Source: Azospirillum sp. TSO35-2
GTDB lineage: Bacteria; Pseudomonadota; Alphaproteobacteria; Azospirillales; Azospirillaceae
Assembly: GCF_003116095.1 (NCBI RefSeq)
Contig: NZ_LGRA01000013.1
Location: forward strand, 589,515 to 653,514
Length of the DNA: 64,000 nt
Reading direction: 5' to 3'
Below the pieces are notes generated by a model. That model worked only from the letters and a program-made list of their open reading frames with translations. It had not been told where the DNA came from and ran no database searches. This document shows, in pieces, positions 1-7,424 of this stretch. Position numbers and translations under genes: made by a program. Positions within the stretch are counted from its first letter, which is position 1, and every line of letters begins with the position of its first letter.

Positions 1-457
1 CGCCCTGCTCTCCGGCTTCGCCACCGTCGCCCTGCTGTCGGCCCCGGCCTTCGCCGGCAACGTCAGCTCGATCAACAACACCGCCGCCGGCATCGGCAAC
101 GTCGCCGTTCAGTCGGCGATGACCCGGCAGATGGGCGGCCCCGGCCTGTTCGGCACCAACAACAGCGCCTCGGTCGACAACACCGCGGCGGGCATCGGCA
201 ACCTCGCCAAGCAGCGCGCCACCACGGTGCAGGGCGGCGGCTTCGGCGGTGGCTTCGGGGTGCCGCTGGGCGGCGGCTCCAACAGCGCGGTGGTCGGCAA
301 CACGGCGGCCGGCATCGGCAACCTGGCGGCGCAGAACAGCATGGTGCGCCAGCACAGCGGCACGCCGTTCGGCGGCGGCAACTTCGGCAACGTGCAGAAC
401 CTGTCCGCCGGCATCGGCAACGTCGCCGGCCAGCAGAGCCGGCTGATCCAGCGCTGA
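1..457 (+). CDS. Secreted NTAAGIGN-repeat (curlin-like) protein, 5'-truncated by window edge
   Basis: The reading frame is open from base 2 and lacks only about four N-terminal codons, judging from the complete copy at 19212-19679. The rest of a signal peptide (ending SAPAFA) is followed by a Gly/Asn-rich mature chain with four repeats of the type N-x-A-A-G-I-G-N-x-A-x-Q-x5-Q, the last ending in LIQR at the C terminus. The G-x-G-N-x-A-x-Q pattern resembles curlin repeats (S-x5-Q-x-G-x-x-N-x-A-x3-Q), so an exported amyloid-like subunit is plausible, but that is inference. It differs from the second copy at only a few residues (for example Gly for Ala before TPF, and Val for Phe in the last repeat). 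The gene would normally be too small and low-complexity to name; no database family is claimed. Confidence 0.75.
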   Translation, partial: ALLSGFATVALLSAPAFAGNVSSINNTAAGIGNVAVQSAMTRQMGGPGLFGTNNSASVDNTAAGIGNLAKQRATTVQGGGFGGGFGVPLGGGSNSAVVGNTAAGIGNLAAQNSMVRQHSGTPFGGGNFGNVQNLSAGIGNVAGQQSRLIQR

Positions 458-472
458 GATCGGCAACGCTGA
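1..472 (+). repeat. Left arm of a large near-identical inverted repeat
   Basis: Bases 1-472 match the reverse complement of 19197-19679 almost perfectly: the whole repeat-protein gene plus the first 15 bases after its stop. After that the two flanks diverge. The left end is cut by the window, so the true arm may be longer. Confidence 0.9.
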
Positions 473-602
473 GTTCGGCAGCCCCGAGGTCGGCGGCGCT
501 GAGCCGCCACACACCTCCACCATGACGCCGGACGCCGGTCCGCCCAAGCCGCAGCCCCCGTGCGGCCGGCGGACCGGTTCCGTTCGCGAAAGGCGCACCC
601 CG

Positions 603-959
603 ATGCACCGCTCCCTTCGGACCCTCGTGCTGGCCGCGGCGTTGACGACCGCGCCGGCCGTCGCCGCCACCGCCGTCGCGTTCGAGGTTCAGACCGGCGG
701 CCTGCCCCTGTCGGCACGGAGCACCGCGCTGCTGGAGGAGCGGCTGACCGCGGGCCGTGACGCGGCGCGCCCCGACCGCCTGCCGCCGGATCGCGGGCCG
801 GCCACCAGGGTGAACCCCATGGGTTTCGGGCCGGTCTCACCCGGCGCCCTGTCGGCCGACGAGCGGATGATGCGCTTCATGCTCGGCGAGCCGCGCTCCC
901 CCGCGTTGCCGGAACGCGAGCTGGGGAATGCCGGCCCGGTCCAACGGAAGCGACATTGA
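603..959 (+). CDS. Small secreted hypothetical protein (118 aa)
   Basis: Residues 1-27 form a signal peptide (MHRS, then a long Leu/Ala core). The mature part is about 90 residues, rich in Pro, Arg and Leu, with no family I recognise and no cysteine. The ATG at 603 is chosen because it places a signal peptide at the N terminus; a purine stretch (gaaagg) precedes it, about 10 bases upstream. An in-frame extension to 522 looks non-coding. It sits between the repeat-protein gene and the TetR gene and may belong with the exported-protein block. Confidence 0.55.
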   Translation: MHRSLRTLVLAAALTTAPAVAATAVAFEVQTGGLPLSARSTALLEERLTAGRDAARPDRLPPDRGPATRVNPMGFGPVSPGALSADERMMRFMLGEPRSPALPERELGNAGPVQRKRH

Positions 960-972
960 ACCCTCGAAGACG

Positions 973-1001
973 TTGGACAGATTGTCGCAACGGGATTATA
1001 C
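973..1001 (+). promoter_or_regulatory. Sigma-70-type promoter for the tetR-RND operon
   Basis: TTGGAC (973-978) and TTATAC (996-1001) are separated by 17 bases, close to the sigma-70 consensus, 66 bases before the TetR start codon. The predicted start of transcription is near 1008. Confidence 0.65.
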
Positions 1002-1014
1002 AACGCCCAGCGAG

Positions 1015-1030
1015 GTGAGTAAGCCCTCAC
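1015..1030. promoter_or_regulatory. Candidate TetR operator (inverted repeat)
   Basis: GTGAG-taagcc-CTCAC is a perfect 5-base inverted repeat with a 6-base centre. It lies at about +8 to +23 of the predicted promoter, a position where a bound repressor would block transcription of tetR and the efflux genes (autorepression, inferred). Confidence 0.55.
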
Positions 1031-1066
1031 TCCTGACATCAACTGACAGTCCCAGACGGAACCTTC

Positions 1067-1777
1067 ATGGCACCACGCCTCGACAGTGCGGCCCGCCGGC
1101 TGACCATTCTCGACGCGGCCCTGCCGCTGTTCGCGCAGAAGGGCTTCGCCGCGACGACGACCAAGGAGATCGCCCAGGCGGCCGGTGTCTCGGAAGCGTT
1201 GATCTTCAAGCATTTTCCGACGAAAGCCTCGCTGTACGAGGCGATCTTCCTCAACTGCATCGACGGCGACCCGGAGTATGAGCGGCTGGTCGCCCTTCCG
1301 CCGGCCACCGCGACGCTGGTGCAGATGATCCAGGGGCTGGTGAACTATTTCGTGATCGAGGTGCCGGCCAATCCGGACGAACGCGCCCGACAGCGCCTGT
1401 CGATCATCAGCCTGCTGGAGGACGGGGAGTTCATGCGGCAGGTTTACGACGGCATCCGCAGCCGCTTCCTGCCCTGCTTCGCCGCATCGATCGAGGCCGC
1501 CGTCGCCAGCGGCGACCTGGTGCCGGGTCCCATCGATGCGGAGAACGGGCTCTGGCTGGCCGAGCATCTGTGCCAGATGATGGCGACCGTCTGCCTGTCC
1601 GGCGGGGCGATCGTCAGCTATCCCTGCGGCCGCCCCGATCTTGCGCGCCAGACCATCTGGTTCATCCTTCGGGGGCTCGGCCTGCGCGACGAGGCCATCG
1701 CCGCCCAGGAAGGAAGCGCGCGCTTTCCGTCCGTTCCCTTCGACCCGCAAACTCAGAACCAAGACCATCCGGAGTAG
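1067..1777 (+). CDS. TetR/AcrR-family transcriptional repressor
   Basis: 236 aa. The N-terminal helix-turn-helix (about residues 9-55) has the TetR signature: A-x-x-L-F-A-x-K-G-F, then T-T-K-E-I-A-x-A-A-G-V-S-E, then F-K-H-F-x-x-K-x-x-L-Y. The C-terminal half is the variable ligand-binding domain. It is the first gene of an apparent operon with the efflux periplasmic adaptor (6-base gap) and RND pump. By family precedent it represses the pump until an inducer binds; the inducer cannot be read from sequence. The ATG at 1067 is the first Met ahead of the HTH and follows a gacggaacc stretch. Confidence 0.9.
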   Translation: MAPRLDSAARRLTILDAALPLFAQKGFAATTTKEIAQAAGVSEALIFKHFPTKASLYEAIFLNCIDGDPEYERLVALPPATATLVQMIQGLVNYFVIEVPANPDERARQRLSIISLLEDGEFMRQVYDGIRSRFLPCFAASIEAAVASGDLVPGPIDAENGLWLAEHLCQMMATVCLSGGAIVSYPCGRPDLARQTIWFILRGLGLRDEAIAAQEGSARFPSVPFDPQTQNQDHPE

Positions 1778-1783
1778 CCGATC

Positions 1784-3034
1784 GTGACCTTGGACCATTC
1801 GCCAAAGACCGAGACGTCGTTCGGCCACCCGGCGGCCGAACCGGGCCACGCGGCACCGCCGCCACCGCCACCGCCTCACACCCCGCCGCGCAAGCCGGTC
1901 ACCCGCGGGCGGCTGACGCTGCGCATCGTCATCACGCTGGTGGTGCTGGCGCTGCTGGGGGCGGCGCTGTACGGCTTCAACACCTTCCGCGCCAAGGCGA
2001 TCTCCGACTTCTTCGCCAACAACAAGCCGCCGCCCACCCCGGTCGCGCTGGCCGAGGCGACGGTGCAGACCATCCCGAAATACCTGTCGGCCATCGGCAC
2101 GCTGCAGGCGGCCCGTCAGGTGACGGTGGCCCCCGAGGTCGCCGGCCGCGTCGACCGCATCCCGTTCGAATCGGGCACCCGCGTCAAGGCCGGCGATCCG
2201 CTGGTGCAGTTGAACGACGCCACCGAGCAGGCCGACCTGCTGGCCCAGCGCGCCCAGGCGCGGCTGGCCGAGCTGAACCTGGAGCGCTACCGCGACCTGC
2301 GCCGCAGCCAAGCGACGCCGCAGAGCAACGTCGACCAGTATCAGGCCCAGCTCGACGAGATCAACGCCAACATGAAGCGCACCAGCGCGCTGATCGGCCA
2401 GAAGCTGATCAAGGCGCCGTTCGACGGCGACCTCGGCATCCGGCAGGTGAATGTCGGCGACTACGTCAATCCCGGCGCCACCATCGTCACGCTGACCGAC
2501 CTGTCGCAGCTCTACGTCAACTTCACCCTGCCGGAACAGACACTGCCCAAGCTGTCGGTCGGCCAGGGGGTGCTGGTCAACGTCGACGCGCTGCCCGGCC
2601 GCGATTTCGAGGCGAAGATCACCACCATCGAACCGCAGGTCAGCGCCGACACCCGCGCCATCAAGGTGCAGGCGACGCTGGACAACCGCGAACGGCAGCT
2701 GCGGCCGGGCATGTTCGCCAACGTCCGCGTCGTGCTGCCGCCGCAGCCGAACACGCTGACCGTGCCGGAAACCGCGGTGGACTACACGGTCTACGGCGAT
2801 TCGGTGTTCGTGGCGTCCAACGGCAAGACGCCGGACGGCAAGGAGCAGATGGTGGTCAACCGCAAGCCGGTGAAGGTCGGCGACCGTCTGGCCGACCGGG
2901 TGGAGATCCGCAGCGGCATCAACCCCGGCGACCGCGTCGTGGTGTCGGGCCAGTTGAAGCTGGCCAACGGCGCGGCCGTCGTCCCGGCGGAGGCCAACCC
3001 GCTGACCCCGCCGCAGTCCCTGCCGCAGAACTGA
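1784..3034 (+). CDS. RND efflux periplasmic adaptor (membrane fusion protein, AcrA/MexA type)
   Basis: 416 aa with a GTG start; ggag at 1771-1774 lies next to the tetR stop. A proline-rich cytoplasmic N-terminus (runs of Pro at about 27-33) leads to one membrane anchor (about 46-67). Then come the lipoyl/beta-barrel halves (V-A-P-E-V-A-G-R-V at about 108-116, matched by I-K-A-P-F-D-G-D-L-G at about 208-217), a short alpha-hairpin and a C-terminal beta domain. The hairpin is short, typical of adaptors such as MdtA or MexA-like HAE1 partners. It links the inner-membrane pump at 3045 to an outer-membrane channel, which is not encoded in this window. Confidence 0.92.
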   Translation: MTLDHSPKTETSFGHPAAEPGHAAPPPPPPPHTPPRKPVTRGRLTLRIVITLVVLALLGAALYGFNTFRAKAISDFFANNKPPPTPVALAEATVQTIPKYLSAIGTLQAARQVTVAPEVAGRVDRIPFESGTRVKAGDPLVQLNDATEQADLLAQRAQARLAELNLERYRDLRRSQATPQSNVDQYQAQLDEINANMKRTSALIGQKLIKAPFDGDLGIRQVNVGDYVNPGATIVTLTDLSQLYVNFTLPEQTLPKLSVGQGVLVNVDALPGRDFEAKITTIEPQVSADTRAIKVQATLDNRERQLRPGMFANVRVVLPPQPNTLTVPETAVDYTVYGDSVFVASNGKTPDGKEQMVVNRKPVKVGDRLADRVEIRSGINPGDRVVVSGQLKLANGAAVVPAEANPLTPPQSLPQN

Positions 3035-3044
3035 GGCCGGCATC

Positions 3045-6000
3045 ATGACGAGCTTCACCGACATCTTCATCCGCCGTCCCGTCCTGGCCGTCGTGGTCAG
3101 CCTGCTGATCCTGCTGGTCGGGCTGCGCGCGATGCTGGAGCTGCCGATCCGGCAGTATCCGCAGTTGCAGAACACGGTCATCACCGTCACCACCACCTAC
3201 GCCGGCGCCTCGCCGGAGCTGATGCAGGGCTTCATCGCCACGCCGATCGAACAGGCGGTGGCGACGGCCGAGGGGCTGGACTACCTGACCTCCTCCTCCA
3301 CCCAGGGGCAGAGCGTCGTCACCGCCTATGTCCGGCTGAACTTCGACCCCAACGTCGCGATGACCGACGTGATGGCGAAGGTGCAGCAGGTCAAATACCA
3401 GCTCCCGCGCGAGGCCAACGACCCGGTCATCCTGAAATCGACCGGCGAGACGACCTCGATCCTCTACATGGGCTTCTCCAGCCCCGACCTGTCGGGCGCG
3501 GCGATCTCCGACTATCTGACGCGCGTGGTGCAGCCGGTGCTGTCGACGGTGGACGGCGTCGCGCAGGCCAAGATCCTGGGTGGCCAGACCTTCGCCATGC
3601 GGCTGTGGCTCGACCCGGTGAAGATGGCGGCGCGCGGCATCTCGGCCAGCGACGTGTCGGCGGCGATCACGGCGAACAACTACCAGTCGGCCCCCGGCCA
3701 GACCAAGGGCGTGTTCGTCATCTCCAACGTCACCGCCAACACCGGCCTGACCGACGTCGACCAGTTCCGCAACATGGTGGTGAAGGCCAAGGACGGGGCG
3801 CTGGTGCGCATGCGCGACATCGCCACGGTGGAGCTGGGCGCCCAGAGCTTCAACGCCAGCGTGGCGATGAACGGGCAGCAGGCGATCTTCATCGGCGTCG
3901 ACAGCACCCCCACCGGCAACCCGCTGAACATCGTCGCCGACATCCGCAAGATGGAGCAGGATCTGCGGCGCAACCTGCCGCCCGGCATGCAGATGGAGAT
4001 CGTCTACGACAGCACCCGCTTCATCCAGGCCTCGATCGACGAGGTGGTGAAGACGCTGCTCGAGGCGGTGGCCATCGTCATCGTCGTCATCTTCCTGTTC
4101 CTGGGCAGCCTGCGGTCGGTGCTGATCCCGGTGGTGACCATCCCGCTGTCGATCGTCGGCGCCGCCACCTTCATGCTGGCGCTGGGCTTCTCGTTGAACC
4201 TGCTGACGCTGCTGGCGATGGTGCTGGCCATCGGTCTGGTGGTCGACGACGCCATCGTCGTGGTGGAGAACATCCACCGCCACATCGAACACGGCAAATC
4301 GGCGGTTGCCGCCTCGCTGCTCGGCGCGCGGGAGATCGTCGGGCCGGTCATCTCGATGACCATCACGCTGGCGGCGGTCTACGCGCCGATCGGCCTCTTG
4401 GGCGGCCTGACCGGCGCGCTGTTCCGCGAGTTCGCCTTCACCCTGGCCGCGTCGGTGATCGTGTCGGGCATCGTCGCGCTGACGCTGTCGCCGATGATGT
4501 GCTCGGTCATCCTGAAGGAGGGAACCCCGGGCCGCTTCGCCGCCTTCCTCGACCGCCAGTTCGAGCGGCTGGCCGGCTGGTACGAGCGGCGGCTGGACGG
4601 CATGCTGGACTACCGCGCGGCGACGCTGCTGTTCGCGGTCGGCATCCTGCTGTCGGTCGGCTACCTGTTCGCCAACACCATGTCGGAGCTGGCGCCGGAA
4701 GAGGACCAGGGCATCCTGTTCGGCATTTCCAAGGCGCCGCAATACGCCAACCTCGACTACATCGACAGCTTCGGCAAGCAGATCGACGACACCTTCGCCA
4801 AGTTCCCGGAAACCGACACCCGCTTCATCCTGACCGGCATGCCCACCCTGAACCAGGGCTTCGCCGGCATGATCCTGAAGCCGTGGGGCGAGCGCGAACG
4901 GTCGGCCAAGCAGTTGCAGCCGCTGGCCCAGGCCGAGCTGGGCAAGGTGACCGGCGTCAACGTGTTCCTGGTGTCGCCGCCGGCGCTGCCGGGGTCCACC
5001 GGCGGCCTGCCGGTGCAGATGGTGATCTCCAGCCCGGGCGACTACCGCACCATCTTCGACGCCATCGAGCGGATCAAGGACGCGGCGACCAAGAGCGGCA
5101 TGTTCATCGTCACCGACAGCGACCTGCAGTATGACAGCCCGGTCGTCCGGCTGAAGATCGATCGCGCCAAGGCGGCCGACCTCGGCCTGTCGATGAAGTC
5201 AGTCGCCGACACCCTGGCGGTGCTGGTCGGCGGCAACTACGTCAACCGCTTCAACCTGAACGGCCGCTCCTACGAGGTGATCCCGCAGGTGCCGCGCGCC
5301 GACCGGCTGACGCCGGAGTCGCTGACCAACTATTACGTCACCTCGGGCACCGGCGCCCAGATTCCGCTGTCCACCGTGGTGTCGGTGGAGACTGCGGTGG
5401 AGCCGAACGCGCTGAACAAGTACAACCAGCTGCCTTCGGCGACCTTCTCGGCGGTGCCGATGCCGGGCGTGTCGATGGGGCAGGCGGTCGCCTTCCTGGA
5501 AGACCAGGCGCGGGCCCAGCTGCCGGCCGGCTTCAACCACGCCTACCTGTCGGAATCGCGGCAGTTCGTGACCGAAGGCAGCCAGTTGATGATCACCTTC
5601 GCCTTCGCGCTGATCGTGATCTATCTGGTGCTCGCGGCGCAGTTCGAATCGCTGCGCGACCCGCTGGTGATCCTGGTGTCGGTGCCGATGTCGATCTGCG
5701 GCGCGCTGTTGCCGCTGTTCTTCGGCGCCTCGACCATGAACATCTACACCCAGGTCGGCCTGGTGACGCTGATCGGCCTGATCTCCAAGCACGGCATCCT
5801 GCTGGTGGAGTTCGCCCGCGAGATGCAGATCAACGAGGGCGTCGACCGCCGCACCGCGATCGAACACGCCGCCCGCGTCCGCCTGCGCCCGATCCTGATG
5901 ACCACCGCGGCAATGGTGGTCGGCCTGCTGCCGCTGCTGACCGCCGCGGGGGCCGGTGCGGCCAGCCGCTTCTCCATCGGTCTGGTCATCGTCTCGGGCA

Positions 6001-6119
6001 TGCTGATTGGCACGCTGTTCACGCTGTTCGTGCTGCCGGCGGTCTACACCGTGCTGGCCAAGGACCATTACGCGGCGTCGCGCTCCAGGCGTGCGGCGGA
6101 GATCGCCACGCTGACCTGA
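3045..6119 (+). CDS. RND (HAE1-family) multidrug efflux inner-membrane transporter
   Basis: 1024 aa, the usual AcrB/MexB length. The N-terminus is F-I-x-R-P-V-L-A (about 7-15), followed by two periplasmic porter regions and twelve expected membrane helices. The helix-4 proton-relay pair is seen as G-L-V-V-D-D-A-I-V-V-V-E-N around residue 400. Later landmarks include L-A-A-Q-F-E-S (about 862) and G-L-I-S-K-H-G-I-L in the C-terminal half. It exports drugs or hydrophobic compounds in exchange for protons together with the adaptor 10 bases upstream. Substrates are unknown. Confidence 0.95.
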   Translation: MTSFTDIFIRRPVLAVVVSLLILLVGLRAMLELPIRQYPQLQNTVITVTTTYAGASPELMQGFIATPIEQAVATAEGLDYLTSSSTQGQSVVTAYVRLNFDPNVAMTDVMAKVQQVKYQLPREANDPVILKSTGETTSILYMGFSSPDLSGAAISDYLTRVVQPVLSTVDGVAQAKILGGQTFAMRLWLDPVKMAARGISASDVSAAITANNYQSAPGQTKGVFVISNVTANTGLTDVDQFRNMVVKAKDGALVRMRDIATVELGAQSFNASVAMNGQQAIFIGVDSTPTGNPLNIVADIRKMEQDLRRNLPPGMQMEIVYDSTRFIQASIDEVVKTLLEAVAIVIVVIFLFLGSLRSVLIPVVTIPLSIVGAATFMLALGFSLNLLTLLAMVLAIGLVVDDAIVVVENIHRHIEHGKSAVAASLLGAREIVGPVISMTITLAAVYAPIGLLGGLTGALFREFAFTLAASVIVSGIVALTLSPMMCSVILKEGTPGRFAAFLDRQFERLAGWYERRLDGMLDYRAATLLFAVGILLSVGYLFANTMSELAPEEDQGILFGISKAPQYANLDYIDSFGKQIDDTFAKFPETDTRFILTGMPTLNQGFAGMILKPWGERERSAKQLQPLAQAELGKVTGVNVFLVSPPALPGSTGGLPVQMVISSPGDYRTIFDAIERIKDAATKSGMFIVTDSDLQYDSPVVRLKIDRAKAADLGLSMKSVADTLAVLVGGNYVNRFNLNGRSYEVIPQVPRADRLTPESLTNYYVTSGTGAQIPLSTVVSVETAVEPNALNKYNQLPSATFSAVPMPGVSMGQAVAFLEDQARAQLPAGFNHAYLSESRQFVTEGSQLMITFAFALIVIYLVLAAQFESLRDPLVILVSVPMSICGALLPLFFGASTMNIYTQVGLVTLIGLISKHGILLVEFAREMQINEGVDRRTAIEHAARVRLRPILMTTAAMVVGLLPLLTAAGAGAASRFSIGLVIVSGMLIGTLFTLFVLPAVYTVLAKDHYAASRSRRAAEIATLT

Positions 6120-6165
6120 GCGGAGGGCCGGGGGACACTTGGCCAGGGGACACATGGAAGAATCG

Positions 6166-6187
6166 GCCCCTTCCCACAAAGAGGGGC
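6166..6187 (+). terminator. Possible terminator after the RND operon
   Basis: GCCCCT (6166-6171) and AGGGGC (6182-6187) form a 6-bp stem with a 10-base loop 47 bases after the pump stop. A short T-containing stretch follows. The remainder of the 6120-6346 gap has no gene; two partial copies of GGGGACAC lie at 6131-6153. Confidence 0.4.
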
Positions 6188-6346
6188 GGTTCTTCCGGGT
6201 TCCCACTATCGAAAGACAGGGGTCGGCGCCGGGAAAGGGGGCAGTGCGGCTTGGCGGTATTACCGTGAATGACGCGGCGGCTTCCACCCGCTTGCAGGCC
6301 TAAGATGACATGCACCGACGACAAACGAAATCAATGGGAGGCTTGC

Positions 6347-6769
6347 ATGCCGCGACCATTGCCTTTCTTGCTCGGTGCCCTGCTGTTGACGTCGCTTCCC
6401 GCGGCGGCCGACCGTGAACCGGCACCCGAGGGGGCCCGCGCCTACATCCTGTGGCCCCGCGACGGGACCGTGGTCACCGGCGGCAAATTCTGGGTTCGCA
6501 TGGGCCTGCAGAACATGGGGGTGGCGCCGGCCGGGGTGCGGCGGGAGCACACCGGTCACCATCACCTGCTGATCGATTCCGACCTGACCAATCCCAACGA
6601 GCCGATCCCGAACGACAAGCAGCACCTGCATTTCGGCGCCGGCCAGACCGAGGCGCGGCTGGAACTGCCGCCGGGCAAGCACACGCTGATGATGGTGATG
6701 GGCGACGCCGACCATGTCCCCTTCGACCCGCCGGTGACGTCCGACAAGATCACCATCACGGTGAAGTAG
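6347..6769 (+). CDS. Secreted DUF4399-type protein (140 aa)
   Basis: Start ATG 6347 follows a strong gggagg (6336-6341). A signal peptide (ends ...PAAA at about 22) precedes one compact domain. Landmarks: G-V-A-P-A-G, then H-T-G-H-H-H-L-L-I-D, then N-D-K-Q-H-L-H-F-G-x-G-Q-T-E, then G-D-A-D-H-V-P. The pattern matches my memory of the DUF4399 family, whose function is unknown. The clustered histidines suggest metal or ligand binding (inference). It is the first of two tandem paralogues. A 15-base unit (gtgaagtaggcacgg) is repeated across the stop codon. Confidence 0.8.
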   Translation: MPRPLPFLLGALLLTSLPAAADREPAPEGARAYILWPRDGTVVTGGKFWVRMGLQNMGVAPAGVRREHTGHHHLLIDSDLTNPNEPIPNDKQHLHFGAGQTEARLELPPGKHTLMMVMGDADHVPFDPPVTSDKITITVK

Positions 6770-6840
6770 GCACGGTGAAGTAGGCACGGGTACGTTGGGC
6801 ACGGTGCGGCTGGCCCCACCGCCCTCCACGGGAGGATCCC

Positions 6841-7356
6841 ATGACGCTACGGATGCACAGCCTGTTGGTCGCCGCCGGTCTGGCGAGCGGCCTGATCCTC
6901 ACCTCCGGCATCGCCGCGGCGGACGACAAGCCGGCCGGTGCCGCGAAGGCGGCCGATGCGGGCGCCACGGCGCGGTCGGCCGGCAGCAAGGACGCGGTCC
7001 TCTACATCGGCTGGCCCACCAACGGCGCCGTCGTCGGCACCCGGTTCAAGGTCTGGTTCGGCCTGCGCAATTTCGGGGTGGCCCCGGCCGGCGTGGCGAA
7101 GGACCACACCGGGCACCACCATCTGCTGATCGACACCAGGCTGACCCGTTTCGACGAACCGATCCCGAACGACAAGCAGCACCTGCATTTCGGCGGCGGC
7201 CAGACCGAAACCATGCTGGAGCTGCCGCCCGGACGCCACACGCTGCAGCTGGTGCTGGCCGACGCCGACCACGTCCCGCACGACCCGCCCATCCTGTCGA
7301 AGATCGTCACCATCACCGTCCAGGCCCGCCGCGGGGCGGAGGTTTCGACACGCTGA
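6841..7356 (+). CDS. Secreted DUF4399-type protein (171 aa), paralogue of the preceding gene
   Basis: gggagga at 6830-6836 supports ATG 6841. The signal peptide ends near residue 27 (G-I-A-A-A-D). A short Ala/Lys spacer follows, then the same domain as in the upstream gene: G-V-A-P-A-G, D-H-T-G-H-H-H-L-L-I-D, N-D-K-Q-H-L-H-F-G-G-G-Q-T-E and A-D-A-D-H-V-P-H-D-P-P. The two copies share the histidine-rich core but differ at both ends, so this is an older tandem duplication. It is 68 bases upstream of the CsgG-like gene. Confidence 0.8.
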   Translation: MTLRMHSLLVAAGLASGLILTSGIAAADDKPAGAAKAADAGATARSAGSKDAVLYIGWPTNGAVVGTRFKVWFGLRNFGVAPAGVAKDHTGHHHLLIDTRLTRFDEPIPNDKQHLHFGGGQTETMLELPPGRHTLQLVLADADHVPHDPPILSKIVTITVQARRGAEVSTR

Positions 7357-7424
7357 GCCGGCCGTTTTCGAGCCGGCTGGCCCGCGGCGGCCGGCGCACA
7401 CCCACCGCGATGGAGGCCACTGGC

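Noticed and set aside
689..3196. Long minus-strand open frame (835 codons) opposite the TetR-adaptor genes
   Set aside because: His/Arg/Asp-rich composition typical of antisense shadows in high-GC DNA; the plus-strand genes have clear domains. The same applies to other long antisense frames across the window, for example 13640-16177 and 59932-62541.
6120..6160. Pair of GGGGACAC words as a regulatory operator
   Set aside because: Direct repeats of eight bases in GC-rich DNA, not linked to any other site or gene start; too weak to call.
6795..7424. Longer N-terminus for the CsgG-like protein (733 codons)
   Set aside because: It would overlap the whole second DUF4399 gene in another frame; the ATG at 7425 has a good ribosome-binding site and gives a proper lipobox.
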